Source of the DNA: Candidatus Acetothermia bacterium | Lineage (GTDB): Bacteria > Bipolaricaulota > Bipolaricaulia > Bipolaricaulales > Bipolaricaulaceae | NCBI GenBank assembly: GCA_003562845.1 | Contig: PWTL01000008.1 | Span: 1 to 42,760 of the forward strand | DNA length: 42,760 nt | Reading direction: 5' to 3' | Shown here: piece by piece, positions 5,334 to 16,200 of the stretch | Position numbering within the stretch: position 1 is the first letter of the stretch | Layout of the letters: each line of letters begins with the position of its first letter | Position numbers and translations under genes: made by a program | The notes under the pieces: model-generated | What the model was told of the DNA's origin: nothing | What the model saw: only the letters and a program-made list of their open reading frames with translations | The model's database searches: none

Positions 5334-7932
5334 GCTGCGCCCGCGCGTAGTCCAGCGCGCTCTCCACAGCTTGGGACAGGGCTGCTACCTCGGGACCGCC
5401 CCCTTGGGCGAACGTGCGCCGGCCTCCTCCTTTGCCCCCTACGGCCTGAGCAGCGACGCGCACGAGGTCCCCGGCGGAAAGAGCCGGAACATCGGCTACT
5501 TTGGCTACCAGCACCGCACGCCCCCCCGCATCCGTCCCCAGAACGACAGCACAGCACCCCAGGCGAGCCGCCAACGCGTCGGCAAGCATCTTCGCCCGTT
5601 CCGCTCCGCCGTCCACAACCGCCCCGAGCAGGCTCACTCCGTCCACTTGCTCGACTTGGCCGGCCAGCTGCTCAGCTTGGATAGCGCTCATTCTCTCCTC
5701 TAGAGCAAAACACTGCTTTCGCGCCTGCTCCAGCTCAGAGATCGTGCGCTCCACCCCTGCCTCGACCTCTCCCTCGGGGACTCCCAATAGTCGGGACACA
5801 CGTATCCTCTCCTCCCTGACAGAGACGAAGTGCTGCCGCGCCCTCTCTCCGACCAGCGCACGGATCCTCCTCGTACCGGAGCCCACAGCCTCCTCGCTCA
5901 TGATGACCACGGGCCCGATCTCCCCCGTACGGCGCACGTGCGCCCCTCCACACAGCTCGCAGGAGACTCCCGGCACTTCCACCACCCGCACCTGGCTCTT
6001 CCCCCGGTACTCCTCCTCGAAGTGGGCGATGGCACCGGCGGCAACCGCCTCCTCCAGCGGCATCCACCGCTTGCAAAGCTCCAAATCTTCCAGGACGGCA
6101 GCGAATGCCCTCTTTTCCACCTGCTCTCGCTCCCCTTCAGACAAGGCCGCGAAGTGGGTGAAGTCGAACCGCACCTCCTCGGGGCCAACCCAGGATCCGG
6201 CCTGGATGGCGTGCTCTCCCAGCGTCTCCCTCAACCCGGCGTGAAGAAGGTGAGTGGCCGTGTGGGCGCGCTCGATAGCCCTCCGCCGCTCCTCGTCAAC
6301 CTGAAGACTACAGTTGTCCCCCTGTCGGAACTCCCCCTCGACGACCCGCACAAAGTGAATTGTCCCCTGCGGCGTCCGCTGGACGTCACCGACTTGGGCT
6401 CGGCCGGAGCGGGACAGGTTCTCCACCAGTCCTGTGTCCGCAAGTTGGCCTCCAGCCTCGGGGTAGAATGGCGTCTCCGGGAAGAAAAACTGCCACTCCC
6501 CCTCCCCGGCCTGCTCGTGCGCCGAACCGGTGGCGGCAGTGATCGCCGCCAACTCGGCCTCGGCCTCCAGTCGGTCGTAGCCGACAAAGACAGTCTCCAC
6601 TACCACTTTCGCCCCGCCCGTTGCAGCGGACGCCCCATCTACATGTGCTGCCTGTCGCGAACGAGTCCGCTGCCGCTCCATCTCTTGCTCAAACCCAGCC
6701 CGATCTACTGCCACTCCGGCCTCGGCAGCGATCTCCTCGGTCAACTCGACCGGGAAACCATAAGTATCGTACAGCTCGAAGACGACGTCCCCCGGGAGTC
6801 GGGCCCGTGCCTCAAGCTTCTCTAGCTCACCGCGCAGCTGCTCCTCGCCGCTGCGCAGCGTACGGCGGAAGGCCTGTTCCTCGCGGGAGATGACTTGCTC
6901 GGCCAACACGCGTCGCTCCACGATCTCCGGGTAGGAGTCGCCCAGCGAGTCGGCAACCGCGGGCACCAGCTCCGCCAGTACTCCGGGGGGAAGCGACAGG
7001 CGGTCCGCCGCCCGCACGGTCCGCCGGAGGATCCGGCGCAACACGTACCCTTGCGCCTCGTTCGCCGGGAGCACCCCATCGGCTACCAAGAACACCAGCG
7101 CCCTGAGGTGATCGGCGACCACGTTGCGCGGGGTCAGCTTCTCCCCTCGGCAATCCCCGCCGGCCAACTCCTCCACGGCCGCCACCACCGGAGCGAACAG
7201 ATCCGTATCGAAGTCACTCAACACTCCCTGCAGTACAGCGGCAGTACGCTCCAAGCCCATTCCGGTGTCGATGCCCTTCTGTGACAGGTCGGCCAAAGTA
7301 CCGTCAGGCTGAGCATCGAACTGCATGAACACCAAGTTCCATATCTCGCTGAACCGCGCACAGTCGCAGGCCGGTCCGGAGCAACCGGGCCCACAGGAGA
7401 GCTCCTCCCCCCAGTCCCAGAAGATCTCGCTATCGGGACCGCACGGCCCACGGTCCCCGACCGGACCCCACCAGTTGTCCTCTTTTCCCAAGCGGACTAC
7501 CCTCTTCGGCGGCACTCCTACCCCGTCCACCCAGATGCTCCGGGCTTCGTCGTCCTCTTCGTACACAGACACCCACAGTTTCCCAGGATCCAAACCGAGC
7601 TCTCCAGTGAGGAACCTCCAGGCACGCTTTATCGCTCCTTCCTTGAAGTAGTCCCCAAAGGAGAAGTTCCCCAGCATCTCGAAGAAGGTGTGGTGATAGG
7701 CCGTGGTGCCCACCCGTTCGATATCGGTGGTACGCATGCACTTCTGACAGGTCACAGCCCGGGGGTAGCGGGGGGAGACCTTTCCCCAGAAGATATCCTT
7801 AAACTGCACCATCCCTGCCGACGTAAACAGCAGAGTAGGATCGTCCGGAACCAGACTGGAAGAAGGGACGATCTCATGCCCTTCACTCCTGAAGAACTCC
7901 AGGTACTTCCTGCGCAACGTGTGCCCGTCCAT
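5320..7932 (-). CDS. alaS: Alanyl-tRNA synthetase
   Basis: An 870-aa class II synthetase that charges tRNA-Ala and edits mischarged Ser/Gly. The N-terminal catalytic domain starts with LRRKYLEFFRSEGHE and contains FTSAGMVQFKDIFWG and GNFSFGDYFKEGAIKRAW. The editing domain has HTATHLLHAGLRETLG (HxxxH) and CELCGGAHVRRTG (CxxxH), the zinc-binding residues. The C-Ala domain ends with the glycine-rich GGKGGGRRTFAQGG. The length is normal. A TACAAT box lies seven bases before the ATG and no Shine-Dalgarno is seen, so the mRNA is probably leaderless. Confidence 0.97.
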   Translation of the reverse strand: MDGHTLRRKYLEFFRSEGHEIVPSSSLVPDDPTLLFTSAGMVQFKDIFWGKVSPRYPRAVTCQKCMRTTDIERVGTTAYHHTFFEMLGNFSFGDYFKEGAIKRAWRFLTGELGLDPGKLWVSVYEEDDEARSIWVDGVGVPPKRVVRLGKEDNWWGPVGDRGPCGPDSEIFWDWGEELSCGPGCSGPACDCARFSEIWNLVFMQFDAQPDGTLADLSQKGIDTGMGLERTAAVLQGVLSDFDTDLFAPVVAAVEELAGGDCRGEKLTPRNVVADHLRALVFLVADGVLPANEAQGYVLRRILRRTVRAADRLSLPPGVLAELVPAVADSLGDSYPEIVERRVLAEQVISREEQAFRRTLRSGEEQLRGELEKLEARARLPGDVVFELYDTYGFPVELTEEIAAEAGVAVDRAGFEQEMERQRTRSRQAAHVDGASAATGGAKVVVETVFVGYDRLEAEAELAAITAATGSAHEQAGEGEWQFFFPETPFYPEAGGQLADTGLVENLSRSGRAQVGDVQRTPQGTIHFVRVVEGEFRQGDNCSLQVDEERRRAIERAHTATHLLHAGLRETLGEHAIQAGSWVGPEEVRFDFTHFAALSEGEREQVEKRAFAAVLEDLELCKRWMPLEEAVAAGAIAHFEEEYRGKSQVRVVEVPGVSCELCGGAHVRRTGEIGPVVIMSEEAVGSGTRRIRALVGERARQHFVSVREERIRVSRLLGVPEGEVEAGVERTISELEQARKQCFALEERMSAIQAEQLAGQVEQVDGVSLLGAVVDGGAERAKMLADALAARLGCCAVVLGTDAGGRAVLVAKVADVPALSAGDLVRVAAQAVGGKGGGRRTFAQGGGPEVAALSQAVESALDYARAQLRSA

Positions 7933-7939
7933 AGAGAGG

Positions 7940-7945
7940 ATTGTA
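7940..7945 (-). promoter_or_regulatory. -10 element of alaS, leaderless start predicted
   Basis: Minus-strand TACAAT lies seven bases before the alaS ATG, which puts the transcript start at or next to the start codon. No good -35 box is visible at 16-18 bp. Confidence 0.5.
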
Positions 7946-8069
7946 GCGACGAACGCCGCAGGGCGCAGGTCAGCCCGCTGTGCAGTGCTAGTAACTGTTC
8001 CTGCTATCTCATCTTGTCTTTCGAAGTGCCCAGGCTCTATAGTGCTTGAGTTGTGAGTTGCGGCGTGGG

Positions 8070-8103
8070 CCTGGGTGAACCGCTGACCTGGGTTAGCTGC
8101 TGA
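8070..8103 (+). repeat. Tandem 17-bp imperfect direct repeat upstream of the peptide importer
   Basis: CCTGGGTGAACCGCTGA is followed at once by CCTGGGTTAGCTGCTGA, 14 of 17 bases identical. It lies 87 bp before the binding-protein start, in the 257-bp divergent gap with alaS, where a regulator could bind. No function can be read from it directly. Confidence 0.5.
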
Positions 8104-8189
8104 GTTGAAAGGGGGTGGTCAGAGGGCGGACACCGATAGTTAGGTTAGTTCTGTACACACGTTATGTTGCCCAAAGTAGGAGGTAGCAC

Positions 8190-9734
8190 ATGAGAGTGAG
8201 ATTATTGGTTGGATTACTATTGTGCGCGGCCCTGGCGAGCGTCGGTGCCCTGGCCGCGGAGCCCCAGTACGGGGGCCGGTTGGTGATCGCCATCGGTGTG
8301 GAGCCGGAGTCTTTGGACCCCATCGGGATGTCCTCCGCTCCGGCGGCCACGGTTAGCGAGCACATCTCCCAGCCTCTGATATACCTCGATGTGGACGGGA
8401 CACTTCAGCCCAGCCTGGCTGTGGACTGGGAAGCGTCCGAGGACGGTCGGGTGTGGACGCTGCATCTCAGGGAAGGAGTCACCTTCCACGACGGGACGCC
8501 GTTCAACGCCGAGGCCGTGAAGATGAACCTGGATCGGTTCCTCGATCCTGCCAGCGGTGCTCCCTTCCGCTTTTTGATCGCGCGGGTCACCGAGGTGGAG
8601 GTAGCGGGCGAGTACACTGTGAAGTTGTACACGGATGAGCCCTTTGCGCCGATGCTTGCCCATCTATCTCACAGCTTCATCGCCATGGTCAGCCCCGAGC
8701 AGCTCCGTGCCCTGGAGCCGGGCGACGCGATCACCCATCCTATAGGGACGGGGCCGTTCAAGCTCGAGCGGTGGAACCGCGGAGAGCAGGTCATCTTGAC
8801 GGCAAACGAGGACTACTGGGGCGACCGGCCGTACTTGGACGAGGTAGTGTTCAAGTTCGTCCCTGAGGACTCGGCGCGCGTGGTCATGCTGGAGACAGGT
8901 GAGGCGGACGCCATCATGCGCGTACCCCCGCTGGACGTGCCGCGCCTGGATGCGCACGCTGACGTTGAGGTGGTACATGCCACCAGCGTCCGTGTGATCT
9001 ACATCGGCTTCAACAACCTGCGTGAGCCGTTCACGGACGTGCGGGTACGCCAAGCGCTCAACTACGCCATCGACAAGCAGGAAATAGTCGACGTCATCCT
9101 GGGCGGAGCCGGCGAGCCCTCCACCGCACCGATCGTGCCGGCTGTGTTTGGCTACTACGAGGCCGGACCCTACGAGTACAACCCGGAGAAGGCTCAGGAG
9201 CTGCTGGCCGAGGCCGGCTATCCGGACGGCTTCAGCGCTACATTGTACCATCCCACCGGACGGTACATGATGGACGCCACCATCGCCGAGACCGTGCAGA
9301 GCTATCTCATGGACATCGGCATCGACGCCGAGCTCATCACTATGGAGTGGGCAGCTTACCTCGCCCATCTTCAGGAGCCGCCGGAGACCGCCGACTACGA
9401 CATGTACATGCTCGGTTGGGGTACGGTAACCCTCGACGCAGACTACGGCCTGTATGCGCTGCTCCACTCCTCGCAGTGGCCCCCGGCAGGTTGGGCGGTG
9501 GGCTTCTACAAGAACGCAGCCGTCGACGCCGCGTTGGATCTGGCGAGAGTGACGCCGCCGCTGGACGTGCGCCAGGCGTTGTACGAAACTGCTGTCAAGG
9601 GCATCTGGCACGATGCACCTTGGCTGTACTTGCACGACGAAGTGCAGATTAACGGCGTGCGCGAAGGCGTACACGGCCTGATCCACCACCCGCTGGAGAA
9701 CATCTCCGCCTGGGAGGCGTGGATCGATCGGTAG
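8190..9734 (+). CDS. ABC importer substrate-binding protein, family 5 (peptide/oligosaccharide type)
   Basis: A 514-aa periplasmic or surface binding protein of the DppA/OppA family (SBP_bac_5). A signal peptide occupies about residues 1-23 (LLVGLLLCAALAS...ALA); no proper lipobox is present, so it is probably soluble in a periplasm. Family features are the start YGGRLVIAIGVEPESLDP, the middle WTLHLREGVTFHDGTPFNAEAV and PIGTGPFKLERW. AGGAGGTAG lies five bases upstream of the ATG. It is followed by two permease genes. The ligand could be a peptide, an oligosaccharide or another solute; family membership alone does not say. Confidence 0.92.
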   Translation: MRVRLLVGLLLCAALASVGALAAEPQYGGRLVIAIGVEPESLDPIGMSSAPAATVSEHISQPLIYLDVDGTLQPSLAVDWEASEDGRVWTLHLREGVTFHDGTPFNAEAVKMNLDRFLDPASGAPFRFLIARVTEVEVAGEYTVKLYTDEPFAPMLAHLSHSFIAMVSPEQLRALEPGDAITHPIGTGPFKLERWNRGEQVILTANEDYWGDRPYLDEVVFKFVPEDSARVVMLETGEADAIMRVPPLDVPRLDAHADVEVVHATSVRVIYIGFNNLREPFTDVRVRQALNYAIDKQEIVDVILGGAGEPSTAPIVPAVFGYYEAGPYEYNPEKAQELLAEAGYPDGFSATLYHPTGRYMMDATIAETVQSYLMDIGIDAELITMEWAAYLAHLQEPPETADYDMYMLGWGTVTLDADYGLYALLHSSQWPPAGWAVGFYKNAAVDAALDLARVTPPLDVRQALYETAVKGIWHDAPWLYLHDEVQINGVREGVHGLIHHPLENISAWEAWIDR

Positions 9735-9742
9735 GATACTTC

Positions 9743-9785
9743 GCAGGGGCGGGCCCGGCGCGGACGCTGCCGGGCCTGCCTCCTG
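9743..9785 (+). terminator. Intercistronic hairpin between binding protein and permease
   Basis: GCAGGGGCGGGCCCGGC can pair, with a few G-U pairs, with GCCGGGCCTGCCTCCTG around a 9-nt loop; TGTTTCG follows. Such hairpins commonly act as partial terminators or mRNA stabilisers that keep the binding protein in excess over its permeases. Confidence 0.55.
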
Positions 9786-9814
9786 TTTCGTCCGGACAGT
9801 GGGAAGGTTGACAC

Positions 9815-10735
9815 ATGGTGTGGTACTTTTTTCGCAGGCTGTTCTTGGTGATCCCCACGTTGGTGGGAGTGTCCATAGCCGTGTTCGCCATGGTCCGTCT
9901 GATCCCCGGTGATCCCGCGCTGGCGATGGCCGGGCCGCACGCCACGCCGGACTATGTGCAGCAAATCCGCCTCAGGTTGAGTCTTGATGAGCCATTGCAC
10001 GTGCAGTACGACCGGTTCATGTCAGGACTGCTGCAGGGCGACCTGGGGAGGTCCACGCGAACCCAACGTCCGGTGACCGCCGAGCTGTGGGACAAGTTCC
10101 CCCACACCGTGGAGCTAACCTTGGCCAGCCTGTTGATCGCCACAGCGTTCGGCCTTCCGGCGGGGATCATCTCCGCGGCCAAACGCTACAGCATCTTCGA
10201 CAACCTGAGCATGCTGATAGCACTCCTCGGAGTGTCCATGCCCGTGTTCTGGCTGGGACTGATGCTGATGCTCCTGTTCTCGGTGACCCTGGGCTGGCTC
10301 CCTTCGGTGGGGAGAGGATCGTTGCTGCATCTCATCCTCCCGGCTCTCACCCTGGGCGCCTCCTCCATGGCGTTCGTGGCACGGATCACCCGGTCCAGCA
10401 TGCTGGAGGTATTGAGGCAGGACTACGTGGTGACAGCGCGAGCCAAGGGCCTACGGGAGCGACGGGTCATCTACGAGCACGCACTGAAGAACGCGCTCAT
10501 ACCAGTGGTGACCGTAATGGGATTGCAGCTGGGAATTCTTCTGGGTGGAGCGGTGCTCACGGAGACCGTGTTCGCCTGGCCGGGCGTGGGACGGTTGATG
10601 GTCGACTCCATCCAGGCGCGGGACTATCCAGTGGTCCAAGGAGCTGTACTCCTTCTCGCCGTGTCGTTCGTGTTGGTCAACTTGTTGGTGGACATGACGT
10701 ACGCGCTGCTGGATCCACGAATTAAGTACAACTGA
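9815..10735 (+). CDS. ABC importer permease, DppB/OppB type
   Basis: A 306-aa inner-membrane permease with about six membrane segments. It begins with the family N-terminus (YFFRRLFLVIPTLVGVSIAVFAMVRLIPGDPA) and contains the coupling-helix EAA region ARAKGLRERRVIYEHALKNALIPV, which contacts the ATPase. The C-terminus ends with VDMTYALLDPRIKYN as in DppB. It is 80 bp downstream of the binding protein and 22 bp upstream of the second permease. Confidence 0.93.
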   Translation: MVWYFFRRLFLVIPTLVGVSIAVFAMVRLIPGDPALAMAGPHATPDYVQQIRLRLSLDEPLHVQYDRFMSGLLQGDLGRSTRTQRPVTAELWDKFPHTVELTLASLLIATAFGLPAGIISAAKRYSIFDNLSMLIALLGVSMPVFWLGLMLMLLFSVTLGWLPSVGRGSLLHLILPALTLGASSMAFVARITRSSMLEVLRQDYVVTARAKGLRERRVIYEHALKNALIPVVTVMGLQLGILLGGAVLTETVFAWPGVGRLMVDSIQARDYPVVQGAVLLLAVSFVLVNLLVDMTYALLDPRIKYN

Positions 10736-10757
10736 CGATGTTGCTGAGAGGGAAACG

Positions 10758-11621
10758 ATGAGAAGATTGCTGGCCCGCGTCCGTTCGTGGGAGTTCGTGC
10801 GACAGTTACGTCGGAACCGCATGGCCGTCTTTGGTCTGGCCATAGTCCTCATCTTCCTGCTTGCCGCGCTGTTCGCCCCCTACTTGTCCCCGCACGATCC
10901 GCTGCAGAGGTCGTTGCGCCAAGCGTTGGACGGTCCCTCCTGGGAGTCGCCCTTCGGCAGGGACGAGCTGGGCCGGGACATACTCAGCCGCGTGCTCCAC
11001 GGGGCGAGGATCTCCCTGACAATTGGGCTCGTGTCGGTGGGTATCGGAGCTCTTGCGGGAGTTCCCGTCGGCGCTGTCTCAGGTTACTTCGGCGGAGCGG
11101 TGGACCTTCTGGTGCAGCGCCTTGTAGACATCATGCTCGCCTTCCCTGGCATCCTGCTGGCCATCATCGTGGTTAGCACCCTCGGGGTGGGCCTCACCAA
11201 CGCCATGATCGCCGTGGGAATCGGGACCATCCCCACCTACGTACGCCTGGTGCGGGGCTCAGTTCTGTCCATAAAAGAGTACGACTACATTTCCGCCGCC
11301 CGAGCTGTGGGAGCAGGGGATTTACGGATCATCTTCCGGCACGTTCTGCCCAACTCCATGGGCCCCATCGTAGTGCAGTCCACCCTGCAGTTCGCCGTGG
11401 CCATCCTCTGGGCTGCCGGCCTGGGCTTCCTCGGACTGGGGGCGCAGCGACCGACCCCAGAGTGGGGAGCGATGCTGGCCAACAGTCGCATGTACATCCG
11501 GGTGGGCGCGCACGCCACCATCTTCCCGGGAGTGGCCATCCTGCTCTCGGTGCTGGGTTTCAACCTGTTCGGGGACGGGCTGCGCGACGCCCTCGACCCC
11601 CGCCTGCGCGGGCGGATGTAA
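10758..11621 (+). CDS. ABC importer permease, DppC/OppC type
   Basis: A 287-aa second permease of the same importer. It has the DppC N-terminal pattern (RRNRMAVFGLAIVLIFLLAALFAPYLSPHDP), the FGRDELGRDILSRVLHGARISL segment, an EAA loop (SAARAVGAGDLRIIFRHVLPNSMGPIVV) and the C-terminal FNLFGDGLRDALDPRLR. A GAGAGGG ribosome-binding site precedes the ATG. No OppD/OppF ATPase genes follow; the next gene is enolase behind its own promoter. The importer must borrow ATPases from another locus. Confidence 0.93.
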   Translation: MRRLLARVRSWEFVRQLRRNRMAVFGLAIVLIFLLAALFAPYLSPHDPLQRSLRQALDGPSWESPFGRDELGRDILSRVLHGARISLTIGLVSVGIGALAGVPVGAVSGYFGGAVDLLVQRLVDIMLAFPGILLAIIVVSTLGVGLTNAMIAVGIGTIPTYVRLVRGSVLSIKEYDYISAARAVGAGDLRIIFRHVLPNSMGPIVVQSTLQFAVAILWAAGLGFLGLGAQRPTPEWGAMLANSRMYIRVGAHATIFPGVAILLSVLGFNLFGDGLRDALDPRLRGRM

Positions 11622-11644
11622 CCCTCGCAGAAGGACACCTTTCC

Positions 11645-11674
11645 TTGGCCGCCGCTTCACCCGACGAGTACACT
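11645..11674 (+). promoter_or_regulatory. Promoter of the eno-ftsB-dnaE-yvcK operon
   Basis: TTGGCC (11645-11650), 18-bp spacer, TACACT (11669-11674), ending 22 bases before the enolase start. Confidence 0.6.
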
Positions 11675-11687
11675 GTGTCACGGGTGA

Positions 11688-13239
<1,552 letters not shown>

Positions 13240-13241
13240 GG

Positions 13242-16200
13242 ATGGGGTTTGTCCACCTGCATGTGCACTCTGAATACTCTCTTCTGGACGCCACTTGTCG
13301 GGTAAGAGATCTCGCCCGCCGAGCGGCGGAGCTAGGAATGCCCGCCGTAGCCCTCACCGACCACGGGGTGGCCTCCGGCTTGGTGAAATTCGCCAGCGCC
13401 TGCCGCAGCCACAAAGTGAAACCCATTTTGGGCTGTGAACTCTATGTGGCAAGGGGAAAACGCCACGAGCGACGCAGCGGCACCGGAGAGGAGGCTTACC
13501 ACCATCTGGTGGTGTTGGCGGCGGACCGTACTGGCTGGCGAAACTTGACGACCCTCGTCAACAGAGGGCACACGGAAGGCTTCTACTACAAGCCACGCGT
13601 TGACCTAGATCTCCTGGAAGAGCACGCTGGGGGGCTCATCGCCCTCTCTGCCTGTGAATCAGGGCAGGTCCAACGGCGCCTCCGCTCCGGCGTGGACAAG
13701 GCGGCCCAGGCAGCAGGGAAGTTAGCGGAGATCTTCCCCGATCGTTTCTACCTCGAACTCCAAGAGCATGGTTTGGAGCGCAACCACAAGCTCATCAAGG
13801 GAGGCCTGGAACTGGCCAAGCGGCTGAACCTGCCGTATGTCGCCACGTCGGATGTGCACTATCTCCGCCCTGAGGATGCGGAGGCTCACCAAGTACTGAT
13901 CAACATTCAGGGTGGCAAACGAGTTGATGAGGACAGCGCTCGCTCCCTGGACGGCGACGGGTACCACTTCCTCACTGAAGAGGAGATCCGCGAGAGGTTC
14001 CGCGAGATCCCCAAGGCGGTAGAGCGCACTGTGGAGGTGGCTGAGCGCATAGAGTTCGATCTAGAACTGGGAGCCCGCTGGCTGCCTCGCTTTCCCGTGC
14101 CCGAAGGCTACCCTGATGCGCAGAGCTTCCTGGAGAGGCGCGCACGCGAAGGGGCGCAGCGCAAGTACGGTGACCCCCTGCCGGAGGCGGTCCAACAGCG
14201 CCTGGACTACGAACTGTCAGTCATCGGGCACAAGGAGCTCGGTGCCTACTTCCTCATCGTGGCCGACTTCGTCGATTACGCGCGGCAGAGTAACATCCCC
14301 GTCGGCCCGGGGCGGGGCTCTGCGGCGGGATCGCTGGTGGCCTACGTTTTGGGGATCACCAAGGTCGATCCATTGGAGTACGCGATTCTATTCGAGCGCT
14401 TCCTAAACCCCGATCGAGTCAGCCTTCCGGATATCGACATCGACTTCTGCATCAGGGGGAGAGATGCGGTCATCCGCTACGCGGCGGACAAGTACGGCCG
14501 CGATCACGTTGCACAGATTGGCACCTTCGACCGCATGGCTTCGCGCTCTGTCCTCCGCGACGTGTCCCGTGTTCTGGGAATCCCCTATGAGCGGGCCGAC
14601 AGGATCGCCAAGCTCGTCCCGTTCGGCATTCCTTTGGGCAGGGCTCTGGAACAGGTCCCCGAACTCAAGAGCGCAAGTGGAGAGGACGAAACGGCCCGGC
14701 GGTTGTTCACCATCGCCCGCAAGCTGGAAGGGCTTCTCAGAAACGCGTCTACCCACGCCGCCGGAGTGGTCATCACCCCTGAGCCCCTGGAGCGGTTTGT
14801 CCCCCTGCTGCGCCTGACCGACGGCGAGTACGTGACCCAGCTCGACATGCATGACCTGGAGGCCCTCGGGCTTCTGAAGATGGACTTCTTGGGGCTCAGA
14901 AATCTGACCCTGCTGGACGACGTGCGCAGACTGGTGACCGACCGCGAAGGTTCGGCCCCCGAGCTAGAGGAGATTCCGCTGAACGACGAGCCTACGTTCC
15001 AGCTCATCCGCGAGGCGGACACCACAGGAGTATTCCAACTGGAGTCGGCCGGAATCCGGGCCTTGGTTCGGCGCTTGGAACCCAGCGAGTTCCGCGACTT
15101 GATTGCTATTCTGGCGCTGTATCGTCCCGGTCCTCTGGAGTCGGGAATGGTGGAGGACTACATTGAGCGCAAACATGGCCGCCAAGCTCCTTCCCCTCCC
15201 CACCCCTCAGTAGAGGAGATCCTCGAGGAGACGCACGGCCTGCCCATCTACCAGGACCAGATCATGCTCATGGCGCAGAGGGTGGCCGGTTTCTCCCTGG
15301 CCGAAGCGGATAAGCTGCGAAAAGCCATGGGCAAGAAGAAACCACAGGTGATGGCGGAGATGGAGGCTCGTTTCCTTCAGGGGTGTGCCTCCAACGGCAT
15401 AAGCGAGGCGGAAGCAAAGCAGCTGTTCGGCCACATCGAGAAGTTCGCCGGGTACGGATTCGTCAAGGGCCACGCCGCTGCCTACGCGTTCGTCACCTAC
15501 TGGACTGCCTACTTCAAAGCCCACTACCCCACGGAGTTCATGGCGGCGCTTCTGTCGAGCGTCCTCGGCAATACAGACAAGCTGGCCTCGTACATCGGGG
15601 AGTGCCGGGACATGGACATCGAGGTGTTACCCCCAGACGTGAACGAGTCAGACGTCGACTTCACTCCAGTTGAGGCGGGTAAGATTCGTTTCGGCCTGGG
15701 AGCCATCAAACACGTCGGTAGAGCGGCGGTGGAGGCGCTGCTCGAAGCCCGAGGGACGGGGTTCGCGAGCTTCTTCGATCTAGCCAGGCGAGTAGACCCT
15801 GAACGGGTGGGGCGCGAGGCACTGGAGTGCCTGATCAAGGCCGGGGCGATGGACGCTCTGGCCGCTTCTCGCAAGGCCCTCCTCTCTCAGGTGGAAGAGG
15901 CGCTCAGGTTGGCCCACATATCCCGACGCGAGCGCCTCAGCGGACAGCAGTCCTTCTTCGGAGCGGACGAGCTCACACCTGCCCTTCGCGTGGACACTGA
16001 GGAATTCCCCAAAGAGACTATGCTGCGCTTCGAGCGGGAACTCCTGGGACTGTACCTGTCCGGACATCCCCTGGACGAGCACCGGGAACGACTACACGCA
16101 GCCGGGGCGGTTCCCCTAGCTGAAGCCCCGGAACGTGAGGGGTCGTTCATCGTCGCCGGCCGAGTGAAACGAACCAAGGTCATCTCCACCTCCGGCGGGG

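Noticed and set aside
5830-6825. 331-aa plus-strand ORF inside alaS
   Set aside because: Antisense shadow in high-GC sequence without family motifs or ribosome-binding site.
8664-9689. 341-aa minus-strand ORF inside the substrate-binding protein gene
   Set aside because: Antisense shadow; rich in His and Val from reverse reading, no motif.
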